Source of the DNA: AP-15 sp963785565
Lineage (GTDB): Bacteria; Pseudomonadota; Alphaproteobacteria; ATCC43930; CGMCC-115725
Direction: 5' to 3'
DNA: 64,000 nucleotides
Assembly: GCA_963785565.1 (NCBI GenBank)
Contig: CAWAVV010000068.1
Span: 1-64,000, forward strand
Shown in pieces: positions 45,584-55,929 of this stretch. A model generated the notes under the pieces. The model saw only the letters and a list, made by a program, of their open reading frames with translations, was not told where the DNA came from and ran no database searches. Made by a program: the position numbers and the translations under genes. Each line of letters starts with the position of its first letter. The stretch's first letter is position 1.

Positions 45584-48500
45584 CGCAGCGCGCTCTCCGG
45601 CGTAGCCCTGCCGCCGCTCGTGCTCCGGCGGACCCACTCGCCCAGCCGGTCGAAGCCGAGATAAATGACCGGGGTCGTAAACAAGGTCAGCAACTGGCTG
45701 ACGATCAGTCCGCCGACAATCGTTACGCCCAGCGGGTGGCGCAGTTCCGAGCCCACCCCGGTGCCGAGCATCAGCGGCAGCGCCGCGAATATCGCCGCCA
45801 TCGTCGTCATCAGGATTGGCCGGAAGCGCAACAGGCAGGCCTGATAGATCGCCTCGCGCGGGCTCTTGCCCTCGTTGCGCTCGGCGTCGAGGGCAAAGTC
45901 GACCATCATGATCGCATTCTTTTTGACAATGCCGATCAACAGGATGATGCCGATAATGGCGATCACGCTCAGATCACTGCCAACGATCATCAACGCCAAT
46001 AGAGCGCCGACTCCCGCTGAAGGCAGAGTTGAAAGGATCGTGATCGGGTGAATAAAGCTCTCGTAGAGCACCCCCAACACGATGTACATCGTGATGATCG
46101 CCGCGATGATCAGGATCAGCTCGTTGCCCAGTGCCGCCTGAAAGGCCAGTGCGGCACCCTGGAACACGGTGATCATGCTGGCCGGCAGCCGGATCTCCTT
46201 TTCGGCCTGCTGGATGGCGTCGACTGCCGCGCCGAGCGAGGCGCCGGGCGCCAGATTGAACGACACCGTCGTCGACGGGAACTGCCCGAGATGATCGATC
46301 TCCAGCGGCGCCGTCTGATCCTGGACCTGCGCGATCGTGGACAGCGGGACCTGACCGTTTGCCGCGGTCGACGACGGCAGGTAGATCGTTCCCAGCGAGG
46401 TCAAGGATTGCTGCTGCAGCGGATCCGCCTCGAGGATTACCCGATACTGGTTAGACTGGGTAAAAATCGTCGAAACGATGCGCTGGCCATAGGAATCATA
46501 GAGCGCATTGTCGACGGTTGCCGGGGTGATGCCAAATCGCCCCGCGGTGGTACGGTCGATTTGGACGTATGCCGAAAGGCCGTTCTGTGAAAAGGTGCTC
46601 CCTACATCCTCGATCTGCGGGATCTGTTCCAGCCGCTGAAGCAGTTTCGGGACCCAAATTGCGAACTCGGCCGAATTGGCGTCTTCGAGCACGAATTGGT
46701 ACTGGGATCGGCTGACCGTCGCGTCGATCGTCAAATCCTGCACCGGCTGCATATAGAGCGTGATCCCGTCGACTTTCGCGGTCTCTCTCTCCAGTCGCCG
46801 GATAATATCGCTGGCCGAGCTTTGACGCTGATCGCGCGGCTTCAGGTTGATCAGAAAACGGCCGCTGTTGAGGGTCGTGTTGGTGCCGTCAACGCCAATG
46901 AAGGACGTAAGGCTGTCAACATCGGGATCGTCGAGAACCACTGCCGCCAATGCCTGCTGGCGATTGGACATTGCGGCGAAAGACACCGAGGGCGAGGCCA
47001 CGGAAATGCCCTGGATCAGGCCGGTGTCCTGGACTGGGAAAAAAGCCCTTCGGGATCACGATGTAAAGCAGGACGGTCAGGGCGAGGGTCGCGACCGCCA
47101 CCAGCAGGGTCAGCGGCTGGTGATCGAGCACCCAGTTCAAAACCCGGCCGTAGCGGGCGATCAGCGCATCGAACCATTCTCCACTCTTGCGCGCGATCCA
47201 CAACATTTCCGATGGCCGCTGGTGGCGCAGGATCTTGGCGCACATCATCGGCACCAGGGTAAGAGCGACCACCGCGGAAATGACGATGGTGACGGCAAGG
47301 GTGATGGCAAACTCGCGAAACAGCCGGCCGACCACGTCGGGCATAAACAAGAGCGGGATCAGCACCGCGATCAGCGAGATCGTCAGCGAGATGATCGTAA
47401 ACCCGATCTGCGCCGAACCCTTCAACGCCGCCTGCAACGGCGGGTCGCCGGCTTCGATATAGCGCGATATGTTCTCGATCATCACGATCGCGTCGTCGAC
47501 CACAAAGCCGGTCGCGATCGTCAGCGCCATCAGCGACAGATTGTTCAGGCTGAACCCGGCCAGATACATGAAGGCGAGCGTGCCGACCAGTGAAAGCGGC
47601 ACCGAGAGGCTCGGGATCAGGGTCGCGGACGGGCTGCGCAGAAACAGGAAAATCACGGCGACGACCAGCACAACCGCCAGCCCGAGCTCGAATTCGACAT
47701 CGGCGACCGAGGCCCTGATCGTCGTGGTTCGATCGGTCACGACTTCGACGTTGACCGCCGCGGGAAGCGCCGCTTTCAGCGCGGGCAGCAGTGACTTGAT
47801 GCTATCGACGACGGCGATGACGTTGGCATTGGGCTGGCGCTGGACATTGACGATGATTGCCGGCGCGGTGTTGACCCAGGCGGCGAGCTTGGTGTTCTCG
47901 GCGGCGTTCTCGGCATGGGCGACATCGGACAGCATGACCGGCGCGCCGTTCCGATAGGCGACGACCAGATCGTTGTATTCGGAGGCCTTTTTGATCTGGT
48001 CATTGGCGTTGATCGTATAGGCTCGGCTCGGCCCGTCGAAATTGCCTTTGGGGGTGTTGACGTTGGCGTTGGCCAGGGTCGTGCGCAGATTGTCGATGTT
48101 GAGCCCATAAGCGGCGAGCTGCAGATTGTTCGCCTGAATGCGCACCGCCGGGCGGTTGCCGCCGCTGATACTGACCAGGCCGACGCCGGGCAGTTGCGAG
48201 ATCTTCTGCGCGAGGCGGGTGTCGGCGAGGTCCTCCAACTGGGTCAGGGGCATCGTCTTCGAGGTCAATGCCAGGGTCAGGATCGGCGCGTCGGCCGGGT
48301 TGACCTTGGCGTAGATCGGCGGCGCCGGCAGATCGGAGGGCAGCAGATTACCGGCCGCGTTGATCGCCGCTTGGACTTCCTGCTCCGCCACGTCGAGACT
48401 GAGATCGAGGCTGAACTGCAGGGTGATGACCGAGGCCCCGGCCGAACTCGTCGAGGACATCTGGTTGAGTCCGGGCATCTGGCCGAACTGCACTTCGAGC

Positions 48501-48697
48501 GGCGCGGTAACCGAGGAAGTCATCACGTCGGGGCTGGCACCCGGATAGAACGTCTGCACCTGGATCGTTGGATAATCGACCTCGGGCAACGCCGAGAGCG
48601 GCAGAAACCGGTAGGCGAACAGCCCGACCAGCATAATCGCCGCCATCAGCAGCGTCGTCGCGACCGGGCGCAGAATGAATAGACGAGACGGGCTCAT
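45580..48697 (-). CDS. mdtB: RND efflux transporter, MdtB-like, one frameshift
   Basis: This is the first of two tandem RND subunits (about 1040 residues). It starts MSPSRLFILRPVATTLLMAA at an ATG overlapping the mdtA stop (ATGA). VDYPTIQVQTFYPGASPDVM and GFVVDDAIVMIENISRYIEAG are family blocks; the second pore half begins KGFFPVQDTGLIQGI. That last segment requires removing one T from a run of six near 47040, so the break is at a homopolymer and may be a sequencing error. The C-terminus overlaps the next RND gene by four bases. Confidence 0.88.
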
Positions 48698-50058
48698 TGC
48701 GCGGGCTGTTGTCCGCCTCCGTGGCCCTTGCCCTGGCGTTGGGTACGAGCCCCAGCGCCGTTCGCCGGCGGCTTGCCGGAAGCGTCGGCCCCGCCGCCGC
48801 CGGCCGAAACCAGCGTAACCTTGGCCCCATCCTTCAGCCGGTCGGCGCCATCGTCGACGACGCTTTGGCCGGCTTCCAGCCCCGAGAGGATCACGACGCG
48901 CTGACCGTCGGTCGGGCCGAGCTTTACCTTCTGCACCGACACCGTGTTACCGGGCTTGACCAGATAGACAAAAGTGCCGGGGGCGCCGCGTTGGATGGCC
49001 GCGCTCGGGACGATATTCACGCCTTGCAGTGTCTCGACCAACAGCTTGACGTTGACGAACTGGTTGGGAAACAGGCTGTCCTGCGGATTGTCGAAGATCG
49101 CGCGCAGCTTCGCGGTGCCGGTCGTGGTATCGATTTCGTTGTCGATCGTCTCCAGCTTTCCGGTCGCCAGCTCGGTCGTCCCGGTGCGGTCGTAAGCGGT
49201 GGCTTGCAACGTCGCCCCGGCGTGCAGCTGCCGCAGCACCTGGGGCAGATTGTCTTCGGGCAGGGTGAAGATTACCGAGATCGGCTGCAGCTGGGTCACG
49301 ACGACGATGCCGTTGGCGTCGCTGGTCTGCACATAATTGCCCGCGTCCACCTGGCGCAGCCCGACCCGGCCGGTCACCGGCGAGATGATGTGGGCATAGG
49401 TCAGATTGAGCTTTTGCGCGTCGATCTGCGCCTTGTCGGAAATGAGCGCGGCTTGATCCTGCGCGACCGTCGAGATTTGCGTGTCGCGCGTCTGCGTCGC
49501 GATCGAGTTTTGCGCGACCAGAGTGTTGTAGCGCTTCAGATCGAGCTGGGCATTCTTCAGCGAGGCCTGGTCCTTGGCGAGCTGGCCCTCTGCCTGTTCC
49601 AGCGCCACCTGATACGGACGCGGGTCGATCTGGGCGAGAAAGTCGCCCTTTTTGACCTGCTGGCCCTCCTGGAACCCGACGGCCATCAGATACCCGTTGA
49701 TCTGGGTTTTGACCGTGACCGTGGCCAGCGGGGTGACGGTGCCGAGCCCGCTCAAAGTGACCGGCATATCGCCTTTTTGAACCGTCGCCGTACCGACCGG
49801 CGCCGGGCCGCCGGCAGCGGCGCGCCCACTGGGGCTCTGTTGTTTGCCGGGCCGCGGCAAGTACCACACCGCCGCCCCGACGATGGCCGCCAACAGCAGC
49901 AGCCAAAGGATCGGCCGCAGCCGCGACCGGCGGCGCCTGGTCCTCGGGGAAATTTCCGGCGGCGGGAGGGCAGGCTCCTCGCTGCCCGGGCCAAATACGT
50001 CGCCGGGCTCTCTCGCCCGTCTCGGTGGGGCTTCGATGTCGCTGCGCTGGTCGTCCAT
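48694..50058 (-). CDS. mdtA: RND membrane fusion protein, MdtA-like
   Basis: This periplasmic adaptor links the RND pump to the outer-membrane channel (454 residues). It has a long Arg-rich cytoplasmic start, one membrane anchor (ILWLLLLAAIVGAAVWYLPR), a lipoyl domain (TVKTQINGYLMAVGFQEGQQ, VKKGDFLAQIDPRPYQVALE), a helical hairpin (QLAKDQASLKNAQLDLKRY) and beta domains (LPEDNLPQVLRQL, LFPNQFVNVKLLVET). The C-terminus is Gly/Gln/His rich. It is the first gene of the operon and is divergent from the ThDP enzyme, with 184 bases between. Confidence 0.93.
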   Translation of the reverse strand: MDDQRSDIEAPPRRAREPGDVFGPGSEEPALPPPEISPRTRRRRSRLRPILWLLLLAAIVGAAVWYLPRPGKQQSPSGRAAAGGPAPVGTATVQKGDMPVTLSGLGTVTPLATVTVKTQINGYLMAVGFQEGQQVKKGDFLAQIDPRPYQVALEQAEGQLAKDQASLKNAQLDLKRYNTLVAQNSIATQTRDTQISTVAQDQAALISDKAQIDAQKLNLTYAHIISPVTGRVGLRQVDAGNYVQTSDANGIVVVTQLQPISVIFTLPEDNLPQVLRQLHAGATLQATAYDRTGTTELATGKLETIDNEIDTTTGTAKLRAIFDNPQDSLFPNQFVNVKLLVETLQGVNIVPSAAIQRGAPGTFVYLVKPGNTVSVQKVKLGPTDGQRVVILSGLEAGQSVVDDGADRLKDGAKVTLVSAGGGGADASGKPPANGAGARTQRQGKGHGGGQQPAQ

Positions 50059-50242
50059 CGTCTTCTAACGAAAATCTCGCCGAGGCGAGCTTAGCAGGCC
50101 CGCGACCGCGCGTCCCTTGCGCCGCGGCAGCCGATTATAGGCCGCCCCGTCCCGTGGCATCCCGGCGCGCGCAAAGCCCCTTTCGTCACGCCGCCCTATC
50201 GTCTCAAATGGGCTATCGCAATTCGGCGGTCGAGGTCGGGTC

Positions 50243-51940
50243 ATGGCGGCAAATCTTGCACCTCTCAGCGGCGGCCAGCTGGTCGTCGCCGCGCTGCGGG
50301 CGCATCGGGTCGAGATGGCCTTCAGCGTCGCCGGCGAGAGTTATCTCGAAGTGCTCGATGCGCTTTACGACGCCCCCGAGATCCATCTCGTGACCTGCCG
50401 CCAGGAGGGCGGCGCGGCATTCATGGCCGAGGCCTACGGCAAGCTCACCGGCAAACCCGGGGTGCTTCTGGTGACCCGCGGGCCGGGCGCCTGCAACGCC
50501 TCGATCGGCATCCACACCGCGTTTCAGGATTCGACGCCGATGGTCGTGCTGGTCGGCCAGGTGGCCCGCCACCAGATCGACCGCGAAGCCTTTCAGGAGG
50601 TCGATTTCCGCCGCATGTTCGCGCCGCTCGCCAAATGGGTGGCGCAGATCGACCTGGCCGAGCGCGTGCCCGAGCTGGTCAACCAGGCGTTCCAGGTCGC
50701 GACTTCCGGGCGGCCCGGCCCGGTCGTTCTGGCACTGCCCGAGGACATGCTGCGCGACCGCGCTATGGCCCCCGTCTCCGGCCCCTACCTTCCGGTGCGC
50801 GCCCATCCCGGCGCCGCGGATCTCGCCGAGTTGCGCCGCCTGCTTGCCGCCGCACAACGGCCGATGATGCTGGTCGGCGGCAGCGGCTGGAGCGACGCGG
50901 CCTGCCGCGACATCGCCCGCTTTGCGCTGGCGAGCGATCTGCCGGTCTGCTGCTCGTTCCGCCGCCAGGATATCGTCGACAACCGCTCGCCCTGCTTTGT
51001 CGGCGATCTCGGCACCGGCGCGAGCCCGGCGCTCGTCGCGCGGGTCAAGGAATCCGATCTGTTGCTGGCGGTGGGCGCGCGCATCGGCGAGATCACCTCG
51101 CAATCCTATTCCTTGATGGGCATCCCCGATCCAGGCAAGACCTTGATCCACGTCCACCCGGCCGCCGAAGAATTGGGCCGCGTCTTTCGCCCGACCCTGG
51201 CGATCCAGTCGGGCATGGCCGAATTCGCCGCCGCCGCGGTGGCATTGGAGCCGGCGCCGGCGCACTGGCCGGCCTGGCGGGCGGCGGTGCGCGCCGAGTA
51301 CGAGGCGGGGCTCCTCCCCTCCTCCGCCGCCAGCGCCGCGCTCGATCTCGGCCAGGTCATGACCTGGCTGCGCGAGCGCCTGCTCGACGACGCGATCGTC
51401 ACCAGCGACGCCGGGAATTTCAGCGGCTGGCCCAACCGCTTTCTGCAATACCGCCGGCCGGGGCGCCAGCTCGGCCCGACCAGCGGGGCGATGGGCTACG
51501 GGGTTCCGGCCGCGGTCGGGGCTAAGCTCGTCCATCCCGATCGGCTCGTGGTCGGATTTTGCGGCGACGGCGGCTTTCTGATGACCGGGCAGGAATTGGC
51601 GACCTCGCTCGCCGAGGGCGTCGGCCCGATCATCCTCCTGTTCAACAATGCGATGTACGGCACGATCCGCATGCATCAGGAGCGCCGCTTTCCCGGCCGC
51701 GTCGTCGGCACATCGCTGAAAAACCCCGATTTTGTCGCCCTCGCCCGCGCCTACGGCGCTTTCAGCGCGCGAGTCGCCCGCACCGAGGAGTTCGCCCCCG
51801 CCTTCGAGGAGGCCGCCGCCGGCCAGCGCGCCGCCGTCATCGAGCTCCAGATGGACCCCGAAATCATCACCACCCGCACCACCCTCTCCGCCATCCGCCA
51901 CCAAGCCGAAGCGCAACAGGCCTCAAAATCCGAGGTATGA
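50243..51940 (+). CDS. thiamine diphosphate enzyme, acetolactate-synthase-like
   Basis: This belongs to the family of acetolactate synthase, benzoylformate decarboxylase and related carboligases (565 residues). The catalytic glutamate is E55 in TCRQEGGAAFMAEAYGKL. The ThDP motif is GDGGFLMTGQELATS with the closing NNAMYGTIRMHQ. A middle FAD-like domain is present (PMMLVGGSGWSDAACRDIAR). No regulatory small subunit is adjacent and the substrate cannot be read from the sequence, so I avoid naming it ilvB. Confidence 0.85.
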   Translation: MAANLAPLSGGQLVVAALRAHRVEMAFSVAGESYLEVLDALYDAPEIHLVTCRQEGGAAFMAEAYGKLTGKPGVLLVTRGPGACNASIGIHTAFQDSTPMVVLVGQVARHQIDREAFQEVDFRRMFAPLAKWVAQIDLAERVPELVNQAFQVATSGRPGPVVLALPEDMLRDRAMAPVSGPYLPVRAHPGAADLAELRRLLAAAQRPMMLVGGSGWSDAACRDIARFALASDLPVCCSFRRQDIVDNRSPCFVGDLGTGASPALVARVKESDLLLAVGARIGEITSQSYSLMGIPDPGKTLIHVHPAAEELGRVFRPTLAIQSGMAEFAAAAVALEPAPAHWPAWRAAVRAEYEAGLLPSSAASAALDLGQVMTWLRERLLDDAIVTSDAGNFSGWPNRFLQYRRPGRQLGPTSGAMGYGVPAAVGAKLVHPDRLVVGFCGDGGFLMTGQELATSLAEGVGPIILLFNNAMYGTIRMHQERRFPGRVVGTSLKNPDFVALARAYGAFSARVARTEEFAPAFEEAAAGQRAAVIELQMDPEIITTRTTLSAIRHQAEAQQASKSEV

Positions 51941-52008
51941 GGCGGGCAGACCGGTACCCCGCCGGGCTTGAAGTTGGGTCTTGGGGAGCGGCTTATTGGC
52001 GCTAAAAT

Positions 52009-53274
52009 ATGGTCAGAGCGGTGAGCCCTTTGATGCACCTCCAGCCTTCCTCCCGGCAGCGCGAGTTGATCGGCCTTGGCCGCTGTCTGGCCCGCGAGCG
52101 CTTTGCGCCGCGCGCCGACCGCCACGACCGCGACGCGTCCTTTCCTTTCGACGACTATGCCGATATCCGCACCGCGGGGCTCCTCGGCCTGTGCGTGCCC
52201 GAACGCTACGGTGGGCTCGGGGCTGACTACGAAACCTACTGCCTAGTGGCGGAGCAGCTTGCGCAGGGCAATGCCTCCACGGCGCTCACCTTCAACATGC
52301 ACTGCCTCACTATGCTGATGATGGGTCCGATTGCCGATAACATGGCGATGCCTCCCGCCGCGCGTGAGCGCCACGAGCAGCTCCGGGCCGCGAAGTTCCG
52401 CGAGGTTTTGGAGCAAGGCGCTTTCTACGGACAGCCCCACAGCGAGCCGGTGGAGCGGGGCGAGACCGATACCAAGCTCGGTGTGGGCGGCCGGCGCTTC
52501 GGCACCACCGCGCGGAAGGTGGATGGCGGTTATGTAGTCAACGGGCGGAAGTTTTTCGTCTCTCTGGCGGGCTGCGCCCCGTATTACGCCACCCCTGCTA
52601 TTCGGCTTGGCGACGAACCTTGGATCGAACGCACCCTGTATCTCCAGATTGCCAGGGACACGCCGGGTGTGTCCTTCCTCGGCGACTGGGATCCGATGGG
52701 GATGCGCGCCACCGTCAGTCGCGACATGTTGCTAGAAAACGTGTTCGTCCCCGACGACGCTGAAGTGCTGCCGCCTGGCCTGTTCGGGGCCATGTACAAC
52801 GCCTTCCCCCACCTCTTCGTGAGCTTCTCCGCGATCTTCCTCGGGCTGATGCAGGCGGCCTACGACGGAGCCCTCGCGTACCTCACCGGCCGGATGCCCG
52901 GCGCACCGATCCCGCATACCGAGATCGCGGCGAAGGGTCATGCGATCGCAGAGATGCTCTTTTCGATCGAGTCGGCCCGCGCGATCTACTACCGAGCAAT
53001 CTCAGAGGCCCAGGTCGATGCCCCGCTTGAGGCGGTCCAACCCGCCCGGGCGGCGCACGTCACCGTGCAACGCGCAGTGGTGGCGGTTACCCAGGAGGCG
53101 ATCCGTGTCTGTGGCGGCCGGGCTTTCCTTAAGCGCTATCCGCTCGAGCGCTACGCACGCGACGCGCGGGCCGCCGCGCTGATGCGCCCGTGGACCGAGG
53201 AGATCGCCACACAGCAGGCCTGGGAGGCCGCGCTTGGCTTGGACGGGCAGCGGGGTGGTGCCGAAGGGGCTTGA
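52009..53274 (+). CDS. acyl-CoA dehydrogenase family protein
   Basis: This FAD enzyme oxidises acyl-CoA or a related thioester (421 residues). It has LLGLCVPERYGGLGADYETY (N-terminal helical domain), a beta domain with KVDGGYVVNGRKFFVSLAGC, the helical C-terminal domain, and VCGGRAFLKRYPLERYARDA near the end, which replaces the usual GGxGY pattern. The start is a GTG-like or ATG near 52009; MHLQPSSRQRELIGLGR from 52033 is an alternative. Codon use looks slightly different from neighbours. It ends inside a long hairpin at 53258-53301. Confidence 0.82.
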   Translation: MVRAVSPLMHLQPSSRQRELIGLGRCLARERFAPRADRHDRDASFPFDDYADIRTAGLLGLCVPERYGGLGADYETYCLVAEQLAQGNASTALTFNMHCLTMLMMGPIADNMAMPPAARERHEQLRAAKFREVLEQGAFYGQPHSEPVERGETDTKLGVGGRRFGTTARKVDGGYVVNGRKFFVSLAGCAPYYATPAIRLGDEPWIERTLYLQIARDTPGVSFLGDWDPMGMRATVSRDMLLENVFVPDDAEVLPPGLFGAMYNAFPHLFVSFSAIFLGLMQAAYDGALAYLTGRMPGAPIPHTEIAAKGHAIAEMLFSIESARAIYYRAISEAQVDAPLEAVQPARAAHVTVQRAVVAVTQEAIRVCGGRAFLKRYPLERYARDARAAALMRPWTEEIATQQAWEAALGLDGQRGGAEGA

Positions 53275-53301
53275 CGTGCGTACGTCAAGCCCCCTCGGCA
53301 C
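53258..53301. terminator. long hairpin at the end of the acyl-CoA dehydrogenase gene
   Basis: Twenty-base arms (GTGCCGAAGGGGCTTGACGT and its inverted copy, one mismatch) with a four-base loop overlap the last codons and the stop. No T-run follows, so it may protect the mRNA end or stop transcription with Rho. Confidence 0.5.
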
Positions 53302-53340
53302 CCTGGCCCTCGTCAGGCAAGGGCGGCGAGATTCAGCGAT

Positions 53341-53454
53341 TCAGCAAGCGTAGGGCGGACGCAATCCGCCGTCTTAGGCTCTCTTGGAAGGTGTCGCCGT
53401 CAACCGCGCGACGGCACGCAAAGAAGGCGGATTGCATCCGCCGTACGCGTGCTG
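53341..53454. repeat. inverted repeat with 30-base arms (MITE-like)
   Basis: Arms 53341-53370 and 53425-53454 are inverted copies with three mismatches in 30 (TCAGCAAGCGTAGGGCGGAC in the left arm), enclosing about 54 bases. GGCGGATTGCATCCGCC-type palindromes are widespread intergenic elements. The remaining gap 53275-53555 holds nothing else I recognise. Confidence 0.7.
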
Positions 53455-53555
53455 AACCGGCCCCCGGCGGCGGGAGACGCTGGGTTTCACTTTCGTTCTA
53501 CCCATCCCACGCTTGCTACGATTGCTGGTCAACCGGCCAAATCGACCCGCGGCGG

Positions 53556-54122
53556 TCATTCGCGTGGCGTTACGGGCTCAGCAGGTTGCGCGCCGTTTTC
53601 CGTCATCGCCTGATTTTGGTCGCGCCTCAACGCGTCGTCCCACCGAAGCGGTAGCTCAGAGCCCTTCACGTTCCATCGGACGAAGCGCGTCGGGCCCATA
53701 TATGGGGCTAGCGCCTTCATGATAGCGACATGCGGCGGCGCGGCGATGAACGCCTGCAGGGCCGCCGCGTCCTCCCACACAGACAGCGTCCAGAACTGCT
53801 TGGCGGTGATCCGCGCCCGCAGGGAAGAGCCGATCAAGCCAGAGCTTGTACGCAGTTGCCGTTGGATGCGGGTGGAGTACAGGAGAAGCCTGGGAAGGCG
53901 CCAAACGCTGTTGAGCGGCAAATAGGAAAGCAGCGCGACATAATCCCGCTCGGGCGCGGCGCGGGAATAAGACTGCCAGGGCGACTCGGGCACCTCACAG
54001 ACCTCCCGGCTAATCGTCGGGCCTTCAAAAGTGAAAACACTGGGGCGCGCTTCCGGTTCCGCCCTTGGGCATCTGCCGTGCCGGCCTGCGCCGCGGTCAT
54101 CGGCCGCTAGGGCATGCGGCAT
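53556..54122 (-). CDS. monooxygenase-like (ABM/DUF3291-type) protein, start uncertain
   Basis: The conserved part covers about residues 60-175: YVALLSYLPLNSVWRLPRLL, an SSLRARITAKQFWTLSVWED block and PPHVAIMKALAPYMG then FVRWNVKGSELPL. This resembles small ferredoxin-like monooxygenase-fold proteins, in which FWTLSVWED is a typical strand. The first ~45 residues are Arg/Pro rich and may not be translated; a GTG near VPESPWQSY is a possible true start. Function unknown. Confidence 0.6.
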   Translation of the reverse strand: MPHALAADDRGAGRHGRCPRAEPEARPSVFTFEGPTISREVCEVPESPWQSYSRAAPERDYVALLSYLPLNSVWRLPRLLLYSTRIQRQLRTSSGLIGSSLRARITAKQFWTLSVWEDAAALQAFIAAPPHVAIMKALAPYMGPTRFVRWNVKGSELPLRWDDALRRDQNQAMTENGAQPAEPVTPRE

Positions 54123-54209
54123 TCCTGATACAGCATCTCTAAAATAGTCATAATCGCATCATAGTCTCCGGCCTTCGATCGACAGCCGTGGGTACGGCCG
54201 GGAGAAGAG

Positions 54210-54665
54210 ATGTCGGATATCGCAATACCAAAACCGCGCGGGGCGCCGCGCGGGCGGCCGTTCACGAAGGGAAAATCGGGCAATCCGCGCGGGCGTGAGG
54301 TCGGATGCCGCAACAAGGCGAGCCTCGCCGCCGAGGCAATGCTCGACGGCGAGGCCGATGTGCTGACCCGCCGGGCCGTCGAGCTCGCCATCGAGGGTGA
54401 TCCGACCGCGCTCAAATTGTGTCTCGAACGCATCCTCGCGCCGCGCCGCGAGCGGGTCGTGCGTTTTGCCTTGCCGCCGATCGACAGCGCCGCCGACATC
54501 GCCCGCGCGATGGGCGCGGTCACCGCCGCCGTCGCCGAAGGCGCGCTGACGCCGGGCGAAGCCGGAGCCCTGGCGCAAATCGTCGACACCTTTGTCCGGG
54601 CGATCGAAACCAGCGACTTCGATCGCCGGCTGCAGATGCTGGAGGCCCATGCGGCGCGCGCGTGA
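54210..54665 (+). CDS. DUF5681 domain protein
   Basis: The 151 residues start with the DUF5681 signature RGAPRGRPFTKGKSGNPRGR, a basic segment that may bind nucleic acid, followed by a helical region (VELAIEGDPTALKLCLERIL) and a second helical part. Such proteins are common near mobile DNA but no phage gene is visible here. A good AGAAGAG site precedes the ATG. It is followed eight bases later by the next gene. Confidence 0.8.
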   Translation: MSDIAIPKPRGAPRGRPFTKGKSGNPRGREVGCRNKASLAAEAMLDGEADVLTRRAVELAIEGDPTALKLCLERILAPRRERVVRFALPPIDSAADIARAMGAVTAAVAEGALTPGEAGALAQIVDTFVRAIETSDFDRRLQMLEAHAARA

Positions 54666-54672
54666 GGCGAAA

Positions 54673-55146
54673 ATGGCGCGGCTTGCGGCGCACTCGACCG
54701 CGGCCGACGACGCCGCGGCATGGCACATCGAGACCCTGCGGGCGCGCGTCAAAATCGGCATGGTGCTTCGCCAGGCCCTCGCCGAATTGGGGGTCGACCC
54801 GGCGACGGTGGTGATGCTGCAAATCGCCGACGAGGCCGCACGGGAACTCGCCGTGACCGCCGATGGCGCGGAAGGGCTCGACGCCTGCGCGCCGCCCCCT
54901 GTGGCCGATGACCCGTACGACGACGATTTTGCCGCGGCGTTCGAGGCGCGTATCGACGCGTCGGTGCGGCGCTATCGTGACGAGCCCGGCATCGATTTTG
55001 CCCAGGCTTCGCTCGCCGAAGCACTTGCCTGGTGCCTCGCGCGCCTGGAAAATTCCTCGCCACCCGAGGCGGCGGGAACGAGGGAGGAAAATGGCGCTCG
55101 ACTTTTTGCTGCCGATTTGCTGCAGAAGCAGCAGCAGGATGGGTGA
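54673..55146 (+). CDS. hypothetical acidic protein paired with DUF5681
   Basis: The 157 residues include a helical region (AWHIETLRARVKIGMVLRQA, ALAELGVDPATVVMLQIADE) and an acidic middle (VADDPYDDDFAAAFEARIDA). I do not recognise the family. The tight spacing after the DUF5681 gene suggests one operon. ATG at 54673 is chosen because the GTG at 54662 is out of frame. Confidence 0.6.
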   Translation: MARLAAHSTAADDAAAWHIETLRARVKIGMVLRQALAELGVDPATVVMLQIADEAARELAVTADGAEGLDACAPPPVADDPYDDDFAAAFEARIDASVRRYRDEPGIDFAQASLAEALAWCLARLENSSPPEAAGTREENGARLFAADLLQKQQQDG

Positions 55147-55170
55147 CGGCGGCATCGTGGAGGTCTGAGC

Positions 55171-55929
55171 ATGGGGCAAAATTCGCGGCAGCATTGGTCG
55201 GCGGAGCGCTATGCCGAGACTGCGCATTTCGTGCCCACCTTGGGTGCTCCGGTGCTGGAGTTGCTCGCGCCTGAGCCGGGCGAGCATATCCTCGATCTTG
55301 GCTGCGGCGACGGTGTTCTGACCGAACGGATCGCCGCCGCCGGCGCGACGGTTGTCGGGGTCGACGCGGCGCCCGACATGGTCGCCGCGGCCCAGGCGCG
55401 GGGTCTCGACGCCCGGGTGGTGGCCGGGCAGCACCTGAATTTCGACGGCGAATTCGATGCGGTGTTCTCGAATGCCGCGCTGCATTGGATGCGCCCGCCC
55501 GAGGCAGTCCTCGCCGGCGTATATCGGGCATTGAAGCCGGGCGGCCGGTTTGTCGGCGAGATGGGCGGCCACAACAATACCGCCGCGATCATGGTCGCGA
55601 TCCGCGCGGTCCTGGCCCGCCGCGGGCTCGACGCGGGTCGTCTGAGCCCGTGGTGGTTCCCCTCGGCCGCCGCCTATCGCGCGAAGCTCGAAGCCGCCGG
55701 GTTCAGGGTCGACGACATCCGCATCGTGCCGCGCCCGACCCCGCTGCCGGCCGGGCTCGAAGCCTGGCTCGACACCTTCACCGAAGATCTTTTCGGCGCC
55801 TTGCCGCCGCTCGATCGGCTGCCGGCGCGCTCCGAAGTCGTTGATCTGCTTCGCCCGATCCTGATGGACGAGAACGGGGCGTGGATCGCGGATTACGTCC
55901 GCCTGCGCTTTCGTGCCCATAAAAGCTGA
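55171..55929 (+). CDS. class I SAM-dependent methyltransferase
   Basis: This methyltransferase (252 residues) has motif I ILDLGCGDGVLTERIA, an acidic end of motif II (VVGVDAAPDMVAAAQ), motif III near FDAVFSNAALHWMRPPEAVL and the following LKPGGRFVGEMGGHNN. The HW in the NAALHW block is typical of trans-aconitate methyltransferase-like enzymes. Substrate unknown. Confidence 0.85.
   Translation: MGQNSRQHWSAERYAETAHFVPTLGAPVLELLAPEPGEHILDLGCGDGVLTERIAAAGATVVGVDAAPDMVAAAQARGLDARVVAGQHLNFDGEFDAVFSNAALHWMRPPEAVLAGVYRALKPGGRFVGEMGGHNNTAAIMVAIRAVLARRGLDAGRLSPWWFPSAAAYRAKLEAAGFRVDDIRIVPRPTPLPAGLEAWLDTFTEDLFGALPPLDRLPARSEVVDLLRPILMDENGAWIADYVRLRFRAHKS

Noticed and set aside
50243..51940. Naming the ThDP enzyme ilvB
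   Set aside because: No small regulatory subunit or ilv neighbour is present and related enzymes share the same motifs.
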